Shown here: positions 17,624 through 27,831 of the stretch, piece by piece
Layout: every line of letters starts with the position of its first letter
How positions within the stretch are numbered: the stretch's first letter is position 1
NCBI RefSeq assembly: GCF_000153765.1
Contig: NZ_DS022295.1
Location: 959,008-1,023,007, forward strand
Direction: 5' to 3'
DNA: 64,000 nt
Source of the DNA: Mariprofundus ferrooxydans PV-1
GTDB lineage: Bacteria; Pseudomonadota; Zetaproteobacteria; Mariprofundales; Mariprofundaceae
Position numbers and translations under genes: made by a program
The notes under the pieces: model-generated
What the model was told of the DNA's origin: nothing
Seen by the model: the letters and a program-made list of their open reading frames with translations, nothing else
Databases searched by the model: none

Positions 17624-18292
17624 TTATTTACGGGGGGCTGAGCGCAGGTCAAGCACGTCCACACCTTCAGGCGGCGTGAAGCTAAATAGTTTCTCGGCCG
17701 GTGCAACGTAAGAGCAGTCGGAGAGGTGCATCATATTACGATTACCCAGCAAATCCTGTCGCTCAATATAGACCAGATCACCGTGGCGCGAGAAACCCAG
17801 CCAGACCTGCGGCGCATCGGTAACCTGCACCTTGAAACGGTGGATGTTCAGTTTATTGTCGTAACTGCGCTCCACCACCTTGATATCACTCAACGGTATA
17901 CGACCATCCAGCAACTTCATCACCACCGGATTGATCGCCTCCAGATCCGTCAGTCGCTCGGCCTGCATCAGATCCGGCTCATAGTGCCAGATCACCCGGC
18001 CGTCGCCGACATAGAGCTGATCATAAGGTTTACGGTACTGCCAGCGAAAGTGACCGGGCTTTAAAACGGCCAGCTCACCCGAATAGTGTTGATTACCACC
18101 ATCGGAAAACTCCATGATCTGATCAAAACGGCAGGAGAAACCACGCTGTGACCCCAGCCGCTCGATATTATTTGCAAACTGGGCGCCTTTATCCCGCCCA
18201 TCCAGCTGCCACTCCTGTTTCACTGTCGCGGCCGATGCCGTTGTGATCAACCATAGCGCACTGCAAACCAGTGCGGCAATCAGTTTTCTCAT
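17624..18292 (-). CDS. lolA: Outer membrane lipoprotein carrier LolA-like
   Basis: A 222-residue periplasmic chaperone that moves lipoproteins from LolCDE to the outer membrane. The signal peptide is MRKLIAALVCSALWLITTASA. The mature part has the LolA landmarks: the FSCRFDQIM strand, 'GELAVLKPGHFRWQYRKPYDQLYVGDGRVIWHY' (the family's F/W-R-W and Y-P-D pattern) and a closing 'FSFTPPEGVDVLDL'. It overlaps the ftsK stop by ATGA, the common ftsK-lolA order. rarA follows one gene later, as in many genomes where ftsK-lolA-rarA are linked. Confidence 0.9.
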   Translation of the reverse strand: MRKLIAALVCSALWLITTASAATVKQEWQLDGRDKGAQFANNIERLGSQRGFSCRFDQIMEFSDGGNQHYSGELAVLKPGHFRWQYRKPYDQLYVGDGRVIWHYEPDLMQAERLTDLEAINPVVMKLLDGRIPLSDIKVVERSYDNKLNIHRFKVQVTDAPQVWLGFSRHGDLVYIERQDLLGNRNMMHLSDCSYVAPAEKLFSFTPPEGVDVLDLRSAPRK

Positions 18293-20493
18293 TCGATTAC
18301 TCCGCCACCATCAGCACCGGATCGGGCCAGCACCTTGCGCAGTCCGCCGGAGCCGGGCGGTGTCACCAGACCATCGCGCTCCATCTGCTCAACCAGACGG
18401 CTGGCCCGGTTATAGCCGATACGCAAGTATCTTTGCACCATCGACACCGAGCAGGAGCCCTTCTCAATCACCAGCGCGGCCGCTTCATCATATTTATCAT
18501 CATGCTCATCATCACCCGGGCCACCGGGTCCGGCAGTGGCATCCGCCACACTGGCAATCTCGAATACCTCTTCGCGGTAATCCGGCTCGCCCTGCCCTTT
18601 CAGGTGCTCGACCAACTCCAACACTTCCGAATCGGAGACAAAGGCACCGTGCACACGACGCAGATCTCGACCGCCGCTGAGAAACAGACTGTCACCATGG
18701 CCAAGTAGCTGTTCAGCGCCCATCTGGTCGAGAATCGTGCGTGAGTCGATCTTGGATGAGACCTGAAAGGAGAGGCGACTGGGCAAGTTGGCTTTAATCA
18801 GGCCGGTAATCACATCCACACTCGGGCGCTGGGTGGCCAGAATCAGGTGCAGGCCGGCGGCACGCGCCTTCTGCGCAATGCGGCAAATCGCCTGTTCCAC
18901 CTCTTTACCGGCCACCATCATCAGATCCGCCAGCTCATCAATTACAATCACAATCATCGGCAGCCGTTCCGTTTCCTCGAGCTTCTCGGCCGCCTTGTTG
19001 TAACCGTCGATATTGCGCACCTTGGCATCGCTCATCAGCTGATAACGACGCTCCATCTCGTACACCGCCCAGGCCAGCGCCTTGGCGGCCTTGTGCGGAT
19101 TGGTCACCACCGGCACCAGCAGATGCGGAATATCATCGTAAACCGACAGCTCCAGCATTTTCGGATCCACCAGAATCATGCGCAGATCCTGTGGCGTGCA
19201 GGTCATCAGCATCGAGCAGATCATCGCATTGACCGCTACCGACTTACCGGAGCCGGTCGTACCAGCCACCAACAGATGCGGCATCTTGGCCAGATCAGCC
19301 ACCACCGGATGGCCGGAGATATCCACACCCATCGCCATCGGCAGCTGCAAACGCTTGTTGGCAAATTCGGGGCTGGCGAGTACCTGATGCAGCACAACAA
19401 TCTCCCGAACCTCATTCGGTATCTCAATGCCGATCACGCTCTTGCCGGGAATATTGCCGGCCACGCGCACACTGATTGCCGACATCGAACGGGCCAGATC
19501 ATCCTGCAGCGCCACAATACGGTTAACCTTGGTTCCCGGCGACGGTTCCAACTCAAACTGGGTGACCACCGGCCCCGGCTGTACGGCAACAACCTGGCCC
19601 TCCACCCGGTAATCCAGCAGTTTTTTCTCCAGCATACGGGCAACCGCCTGCAGTGTCTGCGGATCCTGTTCATGATGCGTACTCTGACCACGATCAAACA
19701 GGCTCAGACTGGGCAGTTTGAATCCGGAATCGGCAGGCTCCTTGAAAGCCAGTTCAGTCTGCTGCTCGGTTTTTGCCCGACGGGAGACCTTGACCTTCGC
19801 CTGCTCCGCCACTTCCGCTTTAGATTCGGCAATATGAACCGGTCGTGTATTGCGCACTTTTTTGCGCTCCACCCGAGCCTCAATGCGCTCTTTTTTGTCC
19901 GAAGCACGATGCAGCGCCACTTTTGCACGAGCCACCAGCCAGCCGACGGCTGCACACAACCATCCGTAGAGTGTTTCCAGCATCGCCAACAGTGACCAGT
20001 GCGTAGCGGTAACACCCGAACTGAGCAGCAGCGTTGCCAGCAGCACGTCGCGTCCGACATCTTTCAAAGCCAGATAAATGGCCTGATCGAGCATGGCCCC
20101 CAACGCCCCCCCTGCACCGGCCGGCAAAGCAAGCGGATCGAACGCACCGCCGACAGGCAGATGGGCATCGAGCAGCGCCGCCATAGCCAGCACAAACGGC
20201 AACCATACCAATGACGTCCAGCCAACCAGCCACGGACGCTTATCCCAGGCAATGCGCACAAGCAACACCGCCAGCAGCACAACCCATACCCAGGCCGCAT
20301 AACCGAACAACTGATAGATAAAGTCGGCCACATAGGCGCCGGCGATGCCTGCCAGATTGGTGGCAGCCGCCTGCGTTTCATGGTTCAGGGAGGGATCAGC
20401 GGGAGAAAAGCTGACCATCGCCAGCGCCATCATCAGTACCATACCGGCCATCAGCAGGGCCAGCGATTCACGCGCGAGCAAGCGAACATTCAT
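18289..20493 (-). CDS. ftsK: DNA translocase FtsK
   Basis: A 734-residue septal DNA pump. It has four predicted N-terminal membrane helices (about residues 10-180) and a short charged linker (about 185-265). The alpha/beta motor has Walker A AGTTGSGKSVAVN (about residue 412), Walker B MIVIVIDELADLMM and 'IAQKARAAGLHLILATQRPS'. A C-terminal winged-helix gamma domain (about 665-725, YLRIGYNRASRLVEQME) would read KOPS sequences. The linker is far shorter than in E. coli FtsK (1329 residues) and resembles SpoIIIE-size proteins. It abuts rnj with zero spacing and overlaps lolA. Confidence 0.96.
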   Translation of the reverse strand: MNVRLLARESLALLMAGMVLMMALAMVSFSPADPSLNHETQAAATNLAGIAGAYVADFIYQLFGYAAWVWVVLLAVLLVRIAWDKRPWLVGWTSLVWLPFVLAMAALLDAHLPVGGAFDPLALPAGAGGALGAMLDQAIYLALKDVGRDVLLATLLLSSGVTATHWSLLAMLETLYGWLCAAVGWLVARAKVALHRASDKKERIEARVERKKVRNTRPVHIAESKAEVAEQAKVKVSRRAKTEQQTELAFKEPADSGFKLPSLSLFDRGQSTHHEQDPQTLQAVARMLEKKLLDYRVEGQVVAVQPGPVVTQFELEPSPGTKVNRIVALQDDLARSMSAISVRVAGNIPGKSVIGIEIPNEVREIVVLHQVLASPEFANKRLQLPMAMGVDISGHPVVADLAKMPHLLVAGTTGSGKSVAVNAMICSMLMTCTPQDLRMILVDPKMLELSVYDDIPHLLVPVVTNPHKAAKALAWAVYEMERRYQLMSDAKVRNIDGYNKAAEKLEETERLPMIVIVIDELADLMMVAGKEVEQAICRIAQKARAAGLHLILATQRPSVDVITGLIKANLPSRLSFQVSSKIDSRTILDQMGAEQLLGHGDSLFLSGGRDLRRVHGAFVSDSEVLELVEHLKGQGEPDYREEVFEIASVADATAGPGGPGDDEHDDKYDEAAALVIEKGSCSVSMVQRYLRIGYNRASRLVEQMERDGLVTPPGSGGLRKVLARSGADGGGVIE

Positions 20494-22152
20494 TTAAATT
20501 GCAACCACCATGGGCAGAACCATCGGCCTGCGCCCAAGCCGGCGCTTGCACCAGCGACGCAGAAACAGACGCACCTCTTCCTTGGTTGCATCCAGATCAG
20601 CCAGCAGTTCGTGATCGAGTCCACCCAGAAAACCGGCCAGATCATGTGACGCATCGGTCAGCACATCTTCGCTCACGTCTTCATGCAGCACACCGCGCGC
20701 TTCCAACTCAGGTGGAGAGAGCAGCGTACCCTCATGCTGGCTGAATATAACCGTCGCCGAAATCATGCCATCCTCAGCCAGAAAGCGTCGATCACGCAGT
20801 ACAAAGCCGTCAATTTCATCGCGACTGTCACCATCGACAAAGATCGCGCCGGCATGAAAACCCGGTCCCGGACGAATACCTGCGCTATCGAGCTCTACAG
20901 AGTGACCGTTCTCGGCAATGATCGTGCGCTCAAACGCAACACCTGTCGCCACTGCCAGATCGCGATGCTCCATCAGGTTACGGAACTCACCGTGTACAGG
21001 ATAAAAATACTTCGGCCGGGTCAGCTGAATCATCATTTTCAACTCATGGGCCTGGGCATGACCGGAAACATGCACCGACGCCTGGCCTGCATGCAAAATG
21101 CGCGCGCCGCGCCGGTAAATATGATTATACAAGCCGGCAATGACCCGCTCATTTCCGGGGATATTACTGGAGGAGAAGATTACCAGATCACCCTGTCCCA
21201 GCTGCACGCCGGTAAAGCGACCATGCGCAATGCGCCCGACCGCCGCACGCGACTCGCCCTGCGAACCGGTAGCGATAATCAGCAACTCATGATCCGGCAC
21301 ATGCTGCGACTGTTTGATATCAACAAACGTACCGGCCGGAATATTCAAACGCTTCAGATCCTGCGCGATGCTCATATTGCGTTCCAGACTGCGTCCGGCA
21401 ACCGATACGCGCCGCCCGCAGGCAATGGCTGCATCCACAATCTGCTGGATGCGGAACATATTCGAAGCAAACGTCGTGACTACCACCTTGCCCTTGCACT
21501 GGGAAACAGCCTGCCTGATTGCCGGACCGACAATACGCTCGGAAGGGCCACTGCCTGCGCGCGTGGCATTGGTGGAGTCAGAAGCAAGCAACACAACACC
21601 CTGATCGCCCAGTTGGGCAAAGCGGTGCAGTGCTGTTGCACGTCCGTCAATCGGTGCCGGATCAAATTTAAAATCACCGGTATGAATCACCACACCCAGA
21701 ACGGTATGAATAGCCACGGATACTGCATCCATGATCGAATGGGTCACCGGAACACCTTCCACCTGAAACGGTCCGATGGGAATGGTCGTGCCATCTTCGG
21801 GCAGTGCCCGCAGATCACCCTTATAGTTTGTTTCAGACAGTTTGGACCTTACCAGCGCCAGCGTCACTTCGGTGCCATACACCGGCAGCTTCAATCGCGG
21901 CAGCAGAATCGGCACGCCACCGATATGATCTTCATGGCCATGTGTCAGTATCAACGCATGAATCTTCAGCCCCAGCTCATCAAGCGCTGCGATATCCGGC
22001 ACCACGATATCCACACCATGCTGACCCGGCTCCGGAAAGCCCATACCGCAATCAACAATCACTGCATCATCATCGACGGCGTAAACCATCATATTTTTGC
22101 CAAATTCTCCTACGCCACCAAATGGAAAACAGCGAAGCACCGGATCAGTCAT
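20494..22152 (-). CDS. rnj: Ribonuclease J
   Basis: A 552-residue metallo-beta-lactamase/beta-CASP nuclease that acts as both endo- and 5'-3' exoribonuclease in mRNA decay and rRNA processing. The zinc motif LTHGHEDHIGG lies at about residues 74-84. Further motifs are HSIMDAVSVAI, VIHTGDFKFDPAP, ATGSQGE in the beta-CASP part, 'HVSGHAQAHELKMMI' and 'PVHGE'. A C-terminal domain of about 100 residues follows. The ribosome site AAGGAG is seven bases before the ATG. It runs directly into ftsK. RNase J in a Gram-negative is known in several classes and is not anomalous. Confidence 0.95.
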   Translation of the reverse strand: MTDPVLRCFPFGGVGEFGKNMMVYAVDDDAVIVDCGMGFPEPGQHGVDIVVPDIAALDELGLKIHALILTHGHEDHIGGVPILLPRLKLPVYGTEVTLALVRSKLSETNYKGDLRALPEDGTTIPIGPFQVEGVPVTHSIMDAVSVAIHTVLGVVIHTGDFKFDPAPIDGRATALHRFAQLGDQGVVLLASDSTNATRAGSGPSERIVGPAIRQAVSQCKGKVVVTTFASNMFRIQQIVDAAIACGRRVSVAGRSLERNMSIAQDLKRLNIPAGTFVDIKQSQHVPDHELLIIATGSQGESRAAVGRIAHGRFTGVQLGQGDLVIFSSSNIPGNERVIAGLYNHIYRRGARILHAGQASVHVSGHAQAHELKMMIQLTRPKYFYPVHGEFRNLMEHRDLAVATGVAFERTIIAENGHSVELDSAGIRPGPGFHAGAIFVDGDSRDEIDGFVLRDRRFLAEDGMISATVIFSQHEGTLLSPPELEARGVLHEDVSEDVLTDASHDLAGFLGGLDHELLADLDATKEEVRLFLRRWCKRRLGRRPMVLPMVVAI

Positions 22153-22233
22153 GTAATCTCCTTGTAAAGGCTAATCATTTCATCTGTTACGCGGGTTGCC
22201 GTGTGCCTTGTCACAGCTCACCCATCAATCTGT

Positions 22234-22815
22234 TTATGCTGCGCCGCGACTACCCGGTTTAATAGCCGGCACTCCGCCATCAACACACAGCGGGCAGGCA
22301 TCGGCCGCATAGGTTTCCACATCCAGCGTCAGGGCTGTCGCATACGGTACATCAAATCGCCCTTCGACTCCCGGCGCACGATCCACCACAGCCAATACCT
22401 TCACAGGCACACCACCATGCTCACGCACCACGACCATACACTCACGAACGGAGCCACCCGTGGTAATCACATCTTCAACCACCAGCAATCTGCTGCCTTC
22501 AGGGATGGAAAAACCGCGTCGCAGCTGCATCTCCCCCTCCTTGCGTTCGGTAAACAGAAAAGGCTTGTTCAACTGACGCGCCACTTCCTGGCCGATTACC
22601 AGGCCGCCGATGGCCGGCGACACCACCATATCAACCGTGGATGCATCCACCTTTTTGACCAGCTCACGCGCCAGTTCCGTAGCATTATTCAAATCCATCA
22701 GCACCAGGGCCGATTGCAAATATCGCGCAGAGTGGCGACCACTGGAGAGAATAAAATGGCCATTGAGCAAAGCTCCGGCTTTTTCATACATGGCCAACAT
22801 ATCCTGTTCGTTCAT
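22234..22815 (-). CDS. pyrE: Orotate phosphoribosyltransferase
   Basis: A 193-residue type I phosphoribosyltransferase that makes OMP from orotate and PRPP in pyrimidine synthesis. The PRPP-binding motif VVEDVITTGGSVRE lies at about residues 112-125, with the catalytic loop FTERKEGEMQLRRGF ahead of it. The N-terminus 'GHFILSSGRHSARYLQ' is typical of the PyrE branch lacking the E. coli-type extension. GAGGGG precedes the ATG. It lies 81 bases upstream of rnj on the same strand. Confidence 0.95.
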   Translation of the reverse strand: MNEQDMLAMYEKAGALLNGHFILSSGRHSARYLQSALVLMDLNNATELARELVKKVDASTVDMVVSPAIGGLVIGQEVARQLNKPFLFTERKEGEMQLRRGFSIPEGSRLLVVEDVITTGGSVRECMVVVREHGGVPVKVLAVVDRAPGVEGRFDVPYATALTLDVETYAADACPLCVDGGVPAIKPGSRGAA

Positions 22816-22983
22816 TCACACCCCTCATCTCTGGTCAGTTCGGGCGATAGCCTGACTGCCACAATATTTTGCGGCAGTGTAACAGCTTCATCCTTGCGGC
22901 AGAACCTTACACCTTGAATCAGGTCTGTACGCTATTAATTTCTATACTGATAACAGGGCGAAGACGGGGCGGATACCGCCTGT

Positions 22984-25038
22984 TTAATGATAGGTATACG
23001 TCACCTGGGCATAATAGCGTTGCGGTATTCTGGCAGCGTAGCCGACAATACTATCCGTATTGCTCTGGTATGAAGCCTGCAGCATATCCTGCCCGACCAG
23101 ACTGACCTCCAGGTATTCAACCGGCTTCCAGGCCAGTCTCATGTCCAGGCGGTGATATCCGTGAATGTCGCCCTCACGAAAGGGGCCGGTAAAATAGAGA
23201 TTCGCATCGAACTCGATCCCCTTAACCGGATTCACGCCAACACCCAGATGAAAACGATTGGCCGGATCCTGCCCCTTGTTCGAGCGCACTGTCCAGATAG
23301 TTTCACCATCCTTGACCGGGTAATCCGTGTAAACCTGATGCAGGTAGGTATAGGAGCCTTTCAGCGTTAGCCACTGCCATGGATTGTAGCGAAAATTAGC
23401 TTCAAAGCCATCGCCTTCTCCATTGAGGACATTGGTCAGGTACTCCGGAATGATACCGTTAATAATATAGGGGTTGGTTGCACTGCGATTCTGCCATGTA
23501 TCCAGCACACCTTTATAGCGGATCTTGAAAGCGGTAAGTTCGATCAGGCTCTCCTCCACCGGACGCAGGCGGGCCCCCACCTCATAGGAGAGCACCTTTT
23601 CTGTTCTGGCAACGCCTGAACCAATCTGTCGCACCAGCTTGCCTGCGGAACTTTTCAGATTCCACCGCAGTCCGTTTTCCATGTCGTTGGGGGTACGCGC
23701 CGCCTGCGATGCGGATACCCACAGGGCCCAGTTATCATCGGATACAATGGCTCGGGCACTCGGCTGGTAGACCCAACCGGTGTAGGAGTTACGCTCCATC
23801 TTCATGCCACCGATAATACGAAACAGACCGTCAAACAGACGCAGTTCATCATTGATGAAAAAAGAGGCCAGTTTGGTGGTACGACTGGGTAGCTGAAATT
23901 GCGGTGTATTGTGCATGCGCGTCCGCAAGCGGCGGATATTCGTACCCAAAGAAATATTCTGACTCAGCACATTATTAAAATCGACCTGAAAATCGCCGTC
24001 AAAGGTCTCTTTCTGCTCACGCATAATCTGCGTATGCAATTTATACTGATCGTAAAACAGCTGTCCCTTGAACAGGATGTCCGGTACAAGCTCTTTCTCC
24101 AGGCGAAAGACCATATTCTTGCCGTTGAAACCGTTCAAACCTCTGTATTCCCGGGCAGGCTGGACCGGAAGGGTAACAATCGGCATCCAGTAGTTAGCCA
24201 CCCCGGTTTTTACCTGATAGGCATCACCGTGCAGGGTAATCCGGGTCGTTGCACCCGCATCCCAGTCCATGCGGAATCCCTGTTGATTCACACGCCTGAA
24301 ATCAGGTGTATTTTGACCAGCCGGGTAGACAGTCAGATGCGAGAGCCCCCCATGCGTAGGTAGTCCGCCACCACGCAACTCATTCATGGCATACACCCTG
24401 TAATCCAGGTTGCCTGCATGCGAGCCGAAACTGATATTACCGAAACCCTTGTCGGTCGTACCGCCACCGCCGGTGATACGCAGCCCCTGCGTTGCGCCGG
24501 AATTTTTGGTGATAATATTGATCACACCGTTGACGGCATTGGATCCCCATACAGCGCCGCCGGGGCCGCGCACGATTTCAATGCGCTCGATATCCTGCAG
24601 CGGATAATTCTGCGCCACCCACCAGACACCGGAAAAGGTCGTGGTGTAAATCGGCCGGCCATCCACCATCACCAACAGCAGATCGGTGAAAAAATCCGTC
24701 TGCCCTCGTATGCCGATCTGAAACTGGTTCATATTCGACTGCGACACCTGCAGCCCCGGCGCCAGCCTCAAAGCATCCGGAATACTTCTGGCACCCGAGC
24801 GACGAATATCGTCACTGCTGATGACAAATACGGCGCCAGCCGTCGACATATATTTCTCTTCGTGTTTGGACAGCGTTGTCACTTTGACGTTAACGAGATC
24901 CTCAATCTTCATCGAGAGCAGATCATCTGCCGAATAGCGATTCGCAGCCGCGACCGCCGTAGCACCAGTCGCCACCATTATTGGCAGCAGGCATGCAAAC
25001 ATGCAAGACCGTCGAAATACATCGTAACCTGACAGCAT
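22984..25038 (-). CDS. TonB-dependent outer membrane receptor
   Basis: A 684-residue receptor. The start is the ATG at 25038, preceded by AGGAGAGGGG; an upstream in-frame start is unlikely. The signal peptide ends at about VAAA/NRY. The plug domain (about residues 45-180) holds 'DLVNVKVTTLSKHEEK', 'IPDALRLAPGLQVSQ' and IERIEIVRGPGGAVWGSNAVNG. The 22-strand barrel follows and ends in an aromatic Y-H. The ligand is unknown; resemblance is to the vitamin B12/colicin I receptor-like group. It is transcribed after a YfiR-like protein and a hybrid kinase, so the kinase may sense or control its substrate. The 81-base gap to the kinase shows no terminator. Confidence 0.9.
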   Translation of the reverse strand: MLSGYDVFRRSCMFACLLPIMVATGATAVAAANRYSADDLLSMKIEDLVNVKVTTLSKHEEKYMSTAGAVFVISSDDIRRSGARSIPDALRLAPGLQVSQSNMNQFQIGIRGQTDFFTDLLLVMVDGRPIYTTTFSGVWWVAQNYPLQDIERIEIVRGPGGAVWGSNAVNGVINIITKNSGATQGLRITGGGGTTDKGFGNISFGSHAGNLDYRVYAMNELRGGGLPTHGGLSHLTVYPAGQNTPDFRRVNQQGFRMDWDAGATTRITLHGDAYQVKTGVANYWMPIVTLPVQPAREYRGLNGFNGKNMVFRLEKELVPDILFKGQLFYDQYKLHTQIMREQKETFDGDFQVDFNNVLSQNISLGTNIRRLRTRMHNTPQFQLPSRTTKLASFFINDELRLFDGLFRIIGGMKMERNSYTGWVYQPSARAIVSDDNWALWVSASQAARTPNDMENGLRWNLKSSAGKLVRQIGSGVARTEKVLSYEVGARLRPVEESLIELTAFKIRYKGVLDTWQNRSATNPYIINGIIPEYLTNVLNGEGDGFEANFRYNPWQWLTLKGSYTYLHQVYTDYPVKDGETIWTVRSNKGQDPANRFHLGVGVNPVKGIEFDANLYFTGPFREGDIHGYHRLDMRLAWKPVEYLEVSLVGQDMLQASYQSNTDSIVGYAARIPQRYYAQVTYTYH

Positions 25039-25119
25039 CCCCTCTCCTTGTGTTGGCGTCAACCCGAGATAAACCAGCAATTCTCAGGCCAAAACCTGGC
25101 CGTTCTGCCGAAAAACAGT

Positions 25120-27831
25120 TCAACCCCTGTTTGCCAAATCCATCAACATCTCACTCAATACATTCAGTGAAAACGGTTTTTGCAGAAATCCGCTTGGCTG
25201 AACCTCATCAAACATGTCTGCAACGCTTTCATGACGGTAACCGCTGCAGATAAATACCGGCAGCGATACGTCCAGATCACGCAACTGTTTCAGCGCCTCT
25301 TTCCCACCCATCACCGGCATCGTCATATCCAGCAACACCACATCAATCTCCTGCCGATGCCTGCGGAACACGTCTACAGCCTCCTTGCCGTCTGCCGCCA
25401 ACATCACCTTACACCCCAGTCGCCCCAACAGGCGCTCAACCACTTTTCTGACCATCATTTCATCATCAACAACCAGTATGGTACGGGACAGGTTATGCGG
25501 CCTCACGGTTTTATCATCTGCTGTCACCTGATCAGCATCATCGCTGACACTGACCGGCAACAGGATTTTAAAACAGGTACCACTCCCCGGTTTACTATCG
25601 ATCTGAATCGTGCCGCCATGCGCACGCACAATACCGAGCACGGCGCTCATACCCAGACCGCGTCCGGTAAACTTGGTGGTGAAAAACGGATCGAATATTT
25701 TTCCCATCGTGGCTTTATCCATGCCGCAGCCGTTGTCGGTCACCTCCAACAGGACATACTCACCCGGTTCACGTATGGCATCGATATAGGGGCACGCTAA
25801 CGCCTTACTGTCAGCCTCAATCACCGTGGTCATGATCGTGATATCGCCCTGCTTCTCTTCACCGATGCTTTCCGCTGCATTGGTCACCAGATTCATAATA
25901 ATCTGTTGCATCTGGGTTTTATCCGCACATACAGATGGCAATACGTTCGACAACTCCAGCTTCAATGAGATGTTTTTTGATATCGATATATCAATAAGCT
26001 GGAGTTCCTTTTCAACCAGCGTTGTTATATTCACTTCGCTTTTTACAAACATACCCTGACCGGAATACGCCAGCATCTGTTTGCATAAATCCGCCGCCCG
26101 GGCAGATCCGCCAATAATGTTCTTCAACTCCTGCTGCACGGGCAGGCCATCAAGCGCATTGAATTGCGCCAATTCCGCATTCCCCATAATGGCCGCCAGG
26201 ATATTATTGAAGTCATGTGCTATACCGCCAGCGAGTATGCCCAGCGACTCCAGCCGTTGCACATGGGTCATCTTGTTTTCCATCTCCTGTTTCTGCAAAT
26301 CGGCCTGAACCAGCTGGCTGATATCGCGCAACACTCCCTCTACACCCGTCACTTTACCCTGTTCATCTTTCATCACGCGGGCAGAGATCGAGGCCCATAT
26401 GGCATGGCCGGATTTGTGTTTGAGCTGAACCTTCTGGTTGATGATTGCCCCGTCGTGCTGCCGCAACGCATCGGCCAGTTGCGTAAACTGCTGTCCATCT
26501 ACGGATAATGCCTGAAGAGAGAGGCCGGCAATTTCAGATGGCTGATAACCCAGCAGGGAGAAGACCGATGCCGAGGCCCGCTCTACAACGCCATCAGCAC
26601 GAATGCGGTAGTAGGTATCGATCATATTATCCAGCGTCGACTGCAACTCATCTTTGGTCGCCTGCAATGCCGCTGTACGTTTGGCTACCCGTTGCTCCAG
26701 GAGCTGGTTGTTTTTCTCCAGCACCTGCTCCACATTTTTTTGTTCTGTAATGTCGACAAAGGCACTGAACAGGGCCGGAGCACCTTCAAATCTCATCACA
26801 TTCATCGACAGTGAAATCCAGAAGGGTTTGTCATTGACGCCGACCACCTCCAGTTCATAGCCATGAATCTCACCCTCTGTTTCCAGCGTCTGCATCAATT
26901 GCTGGCGTTGCTCCGGATGTTGATAAAAGTCAGGAGCACTGAACCGCCCGGAAACGCCGTCCGTAACCACCCCAAACAGCTTTAGCGCCGCCTGATTATA
27001 AAACAGCAAGTGCCCGTCTGACGGGCGCGTAATGATCACCGGTACAGGAGCCAGCTCAACAATCGTACGAAAGCGCTCCTCACTCTGTTGCAGGTGCTTA
27101 TGATGCTCTTCAGCCTCGCTAAAGCTGTGCTCGATTTCTGCCGCCATCTGATCAAATCCGACCAGCAGCTCTTCTGTTTCCCTGTTAAATGCAGGGTTCG
27201 TCGTGCGCAGGCTGTAATCGCCATCAACACTCATCTGTCGCATCAATTTTGCCAGCGCACTGATGGGCTCAGCGATTTTGTGTTGCAACCTGGAGGCCAG
27301 CACCAGTCCGACAACAAGACAGCCGAGCATTGTCAGAACTACTGTCATTATGCCGGCAAACCGGTTCTCCTGCATGTGGTTAAGAACGGATTTCAGATAA
27401 ATAACACCCACAGGTCGACCTTTATGCATAACAACCCGATACAGAGACAGCTTCCCACCTCCATAGGCACTGCTATTGCTGTTCTGAAAAGTGACCGGCC
27501 CGGTACTATCTGCATGATCACCTTTGGCACGGTAGTTATACAGAGTCTTCCCGTCAGCGGTAAACAGTGTTACGACCGATATATCCGTGTCAAATTGCAT
27601 GCTTTGCAACAGCTCTCCCGCCAGCTGCCGATCATTAAACATCAAAGCCGGCTTGACTGCCGCACCTATAATCTCGCTCTCGACAGTCAACACGCGTTCA
27701 GCTTCTCTCTCATGCAGCACCTGATCGTATGAGATCCACACCCCACCCATAAGCAGCACGATAAACCCCAATGCAAGCACAAAATAGAGCTGGAGCTGAT
27801 GCTTGATAGAAATAGAAGACTCTCTATTCAT
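25120..27831 (-). CDS. Hybrid sensor histidine kinase (CHASE8-like, HAMP, two PAS, receiver)
   Basis: A 903-residue membrane kinase. TM1 (about residues 13-33) and TM2 (about 160-180) flank a periplasmic domain like the CHASE8 domain of YfiN. HAMP follows (about 185-240), then two PAS domains (about 255-370 and 400-510) separated by a coiled coil. The HisKA site is GGIAHDFNN (His about 538). The ATPase has NLVTNAAESIG, DNGCGMD and GRGLGMS. A C-terminal receiver has VVLLDMTMP (Asp about 833) and Lys in LQKPF. It overlaps the YfiR gene by eight bases, suggesting that the periplasmic YfiR-like protein acts on the CHASE8-like domain. Confidence 0.9.
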   Translation of the reverse strand: MNRESSISIKHQLQLYFVLALGFIVLLMGGVWISYDQVLHEREAERVLTVESEIIGAAVKPALMFNDRQLAGELLQSMQFDTDISVVTLFTADGKTLYNYRAKGDHADSTGPVTFQNSNSSAYGGGKLSLYRVVMHKGRPVGVIYLKSVLNHMQENRFAGIMTVVLTMLGCLVVGLVLASRLQHKIAEPISALAKLMRQMSVDGDYSLRTTNPAFNRETEELLVGFDQMAAEIEHSFSEAEEHHKHLQQSEERFRTIVELAPVPVIITRPSDGHLLFYNQAALKLFGVVTDGVSGRFSAPDFYQHPEQRQQLMQTLETEGEIHGYELEVVGVNDKPFWISLSMNVMRFEGAPALFSAFVDITEQKNVEQVLEKNNQLLEQRVAKRTAALQATKDELQSTLDNMIDTYYRIRADGVVERASASVFSLLGYQPSEIAGLSLQALSVDGQQFTQLADALRQHDGAIINQKVQLKHKSGHAIWASISARVMKDEQGKVTGVEGVLRDISQLVQADLQKQEMENKMTHVQRLESLGILAGGIAHDFNNILAAIMGNAELAQFNALDGLPVQQELKNIIGGSARAADLCKQMLAYSGQGMFVKSEVNITTLVEKELQLIDISISKNISLKLELSNVLPSVCADKTQMQQIIMNLVTNAAESIGEEKQGDITIMTTVIEADSKALACPYIDAIREPGEYVLLEVTDNGCGMDKATMGKIFDPFFTTKFTGRGLGMSAVLGIVRAHGGTIQIDSKPGSGTCFKILLPVSVSDDADQVTADDKTVRPHNLSRTILVVDDEMMVRKVVERLLGRLGCKVMLAADGKEAVDVFRRHRQEIDVVLLDMTMPVMGGKEALKQLRDLDVSLPVFICSGYRHESVADMFDEVQPSGFLQKPFSLNVLSEMLMDLANRG

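Noticed and set aside
18847-19995. Long open frame (382 codons) on the plus strand opposite ftsK
   Set aside because: It is antisense to an intact, motif-rich ftsK, has an unusual His/Gln/Arg-rich composition from reverse-frame codons, and no ribosome site or known domain.
20683-22167. Open frame of 494 codons on the plus strand opposite rnj
   Set aside because: Same reasoning: a shadow of RNase J with low-complexity His/Arg content and no recognisable motif.
22855-22878. Inverted repeat ACTGCC...GGCAGT upstream of pyrE
   Set aside because: Short, long loop, no U-tract and no match to a known operator; too weak to call.
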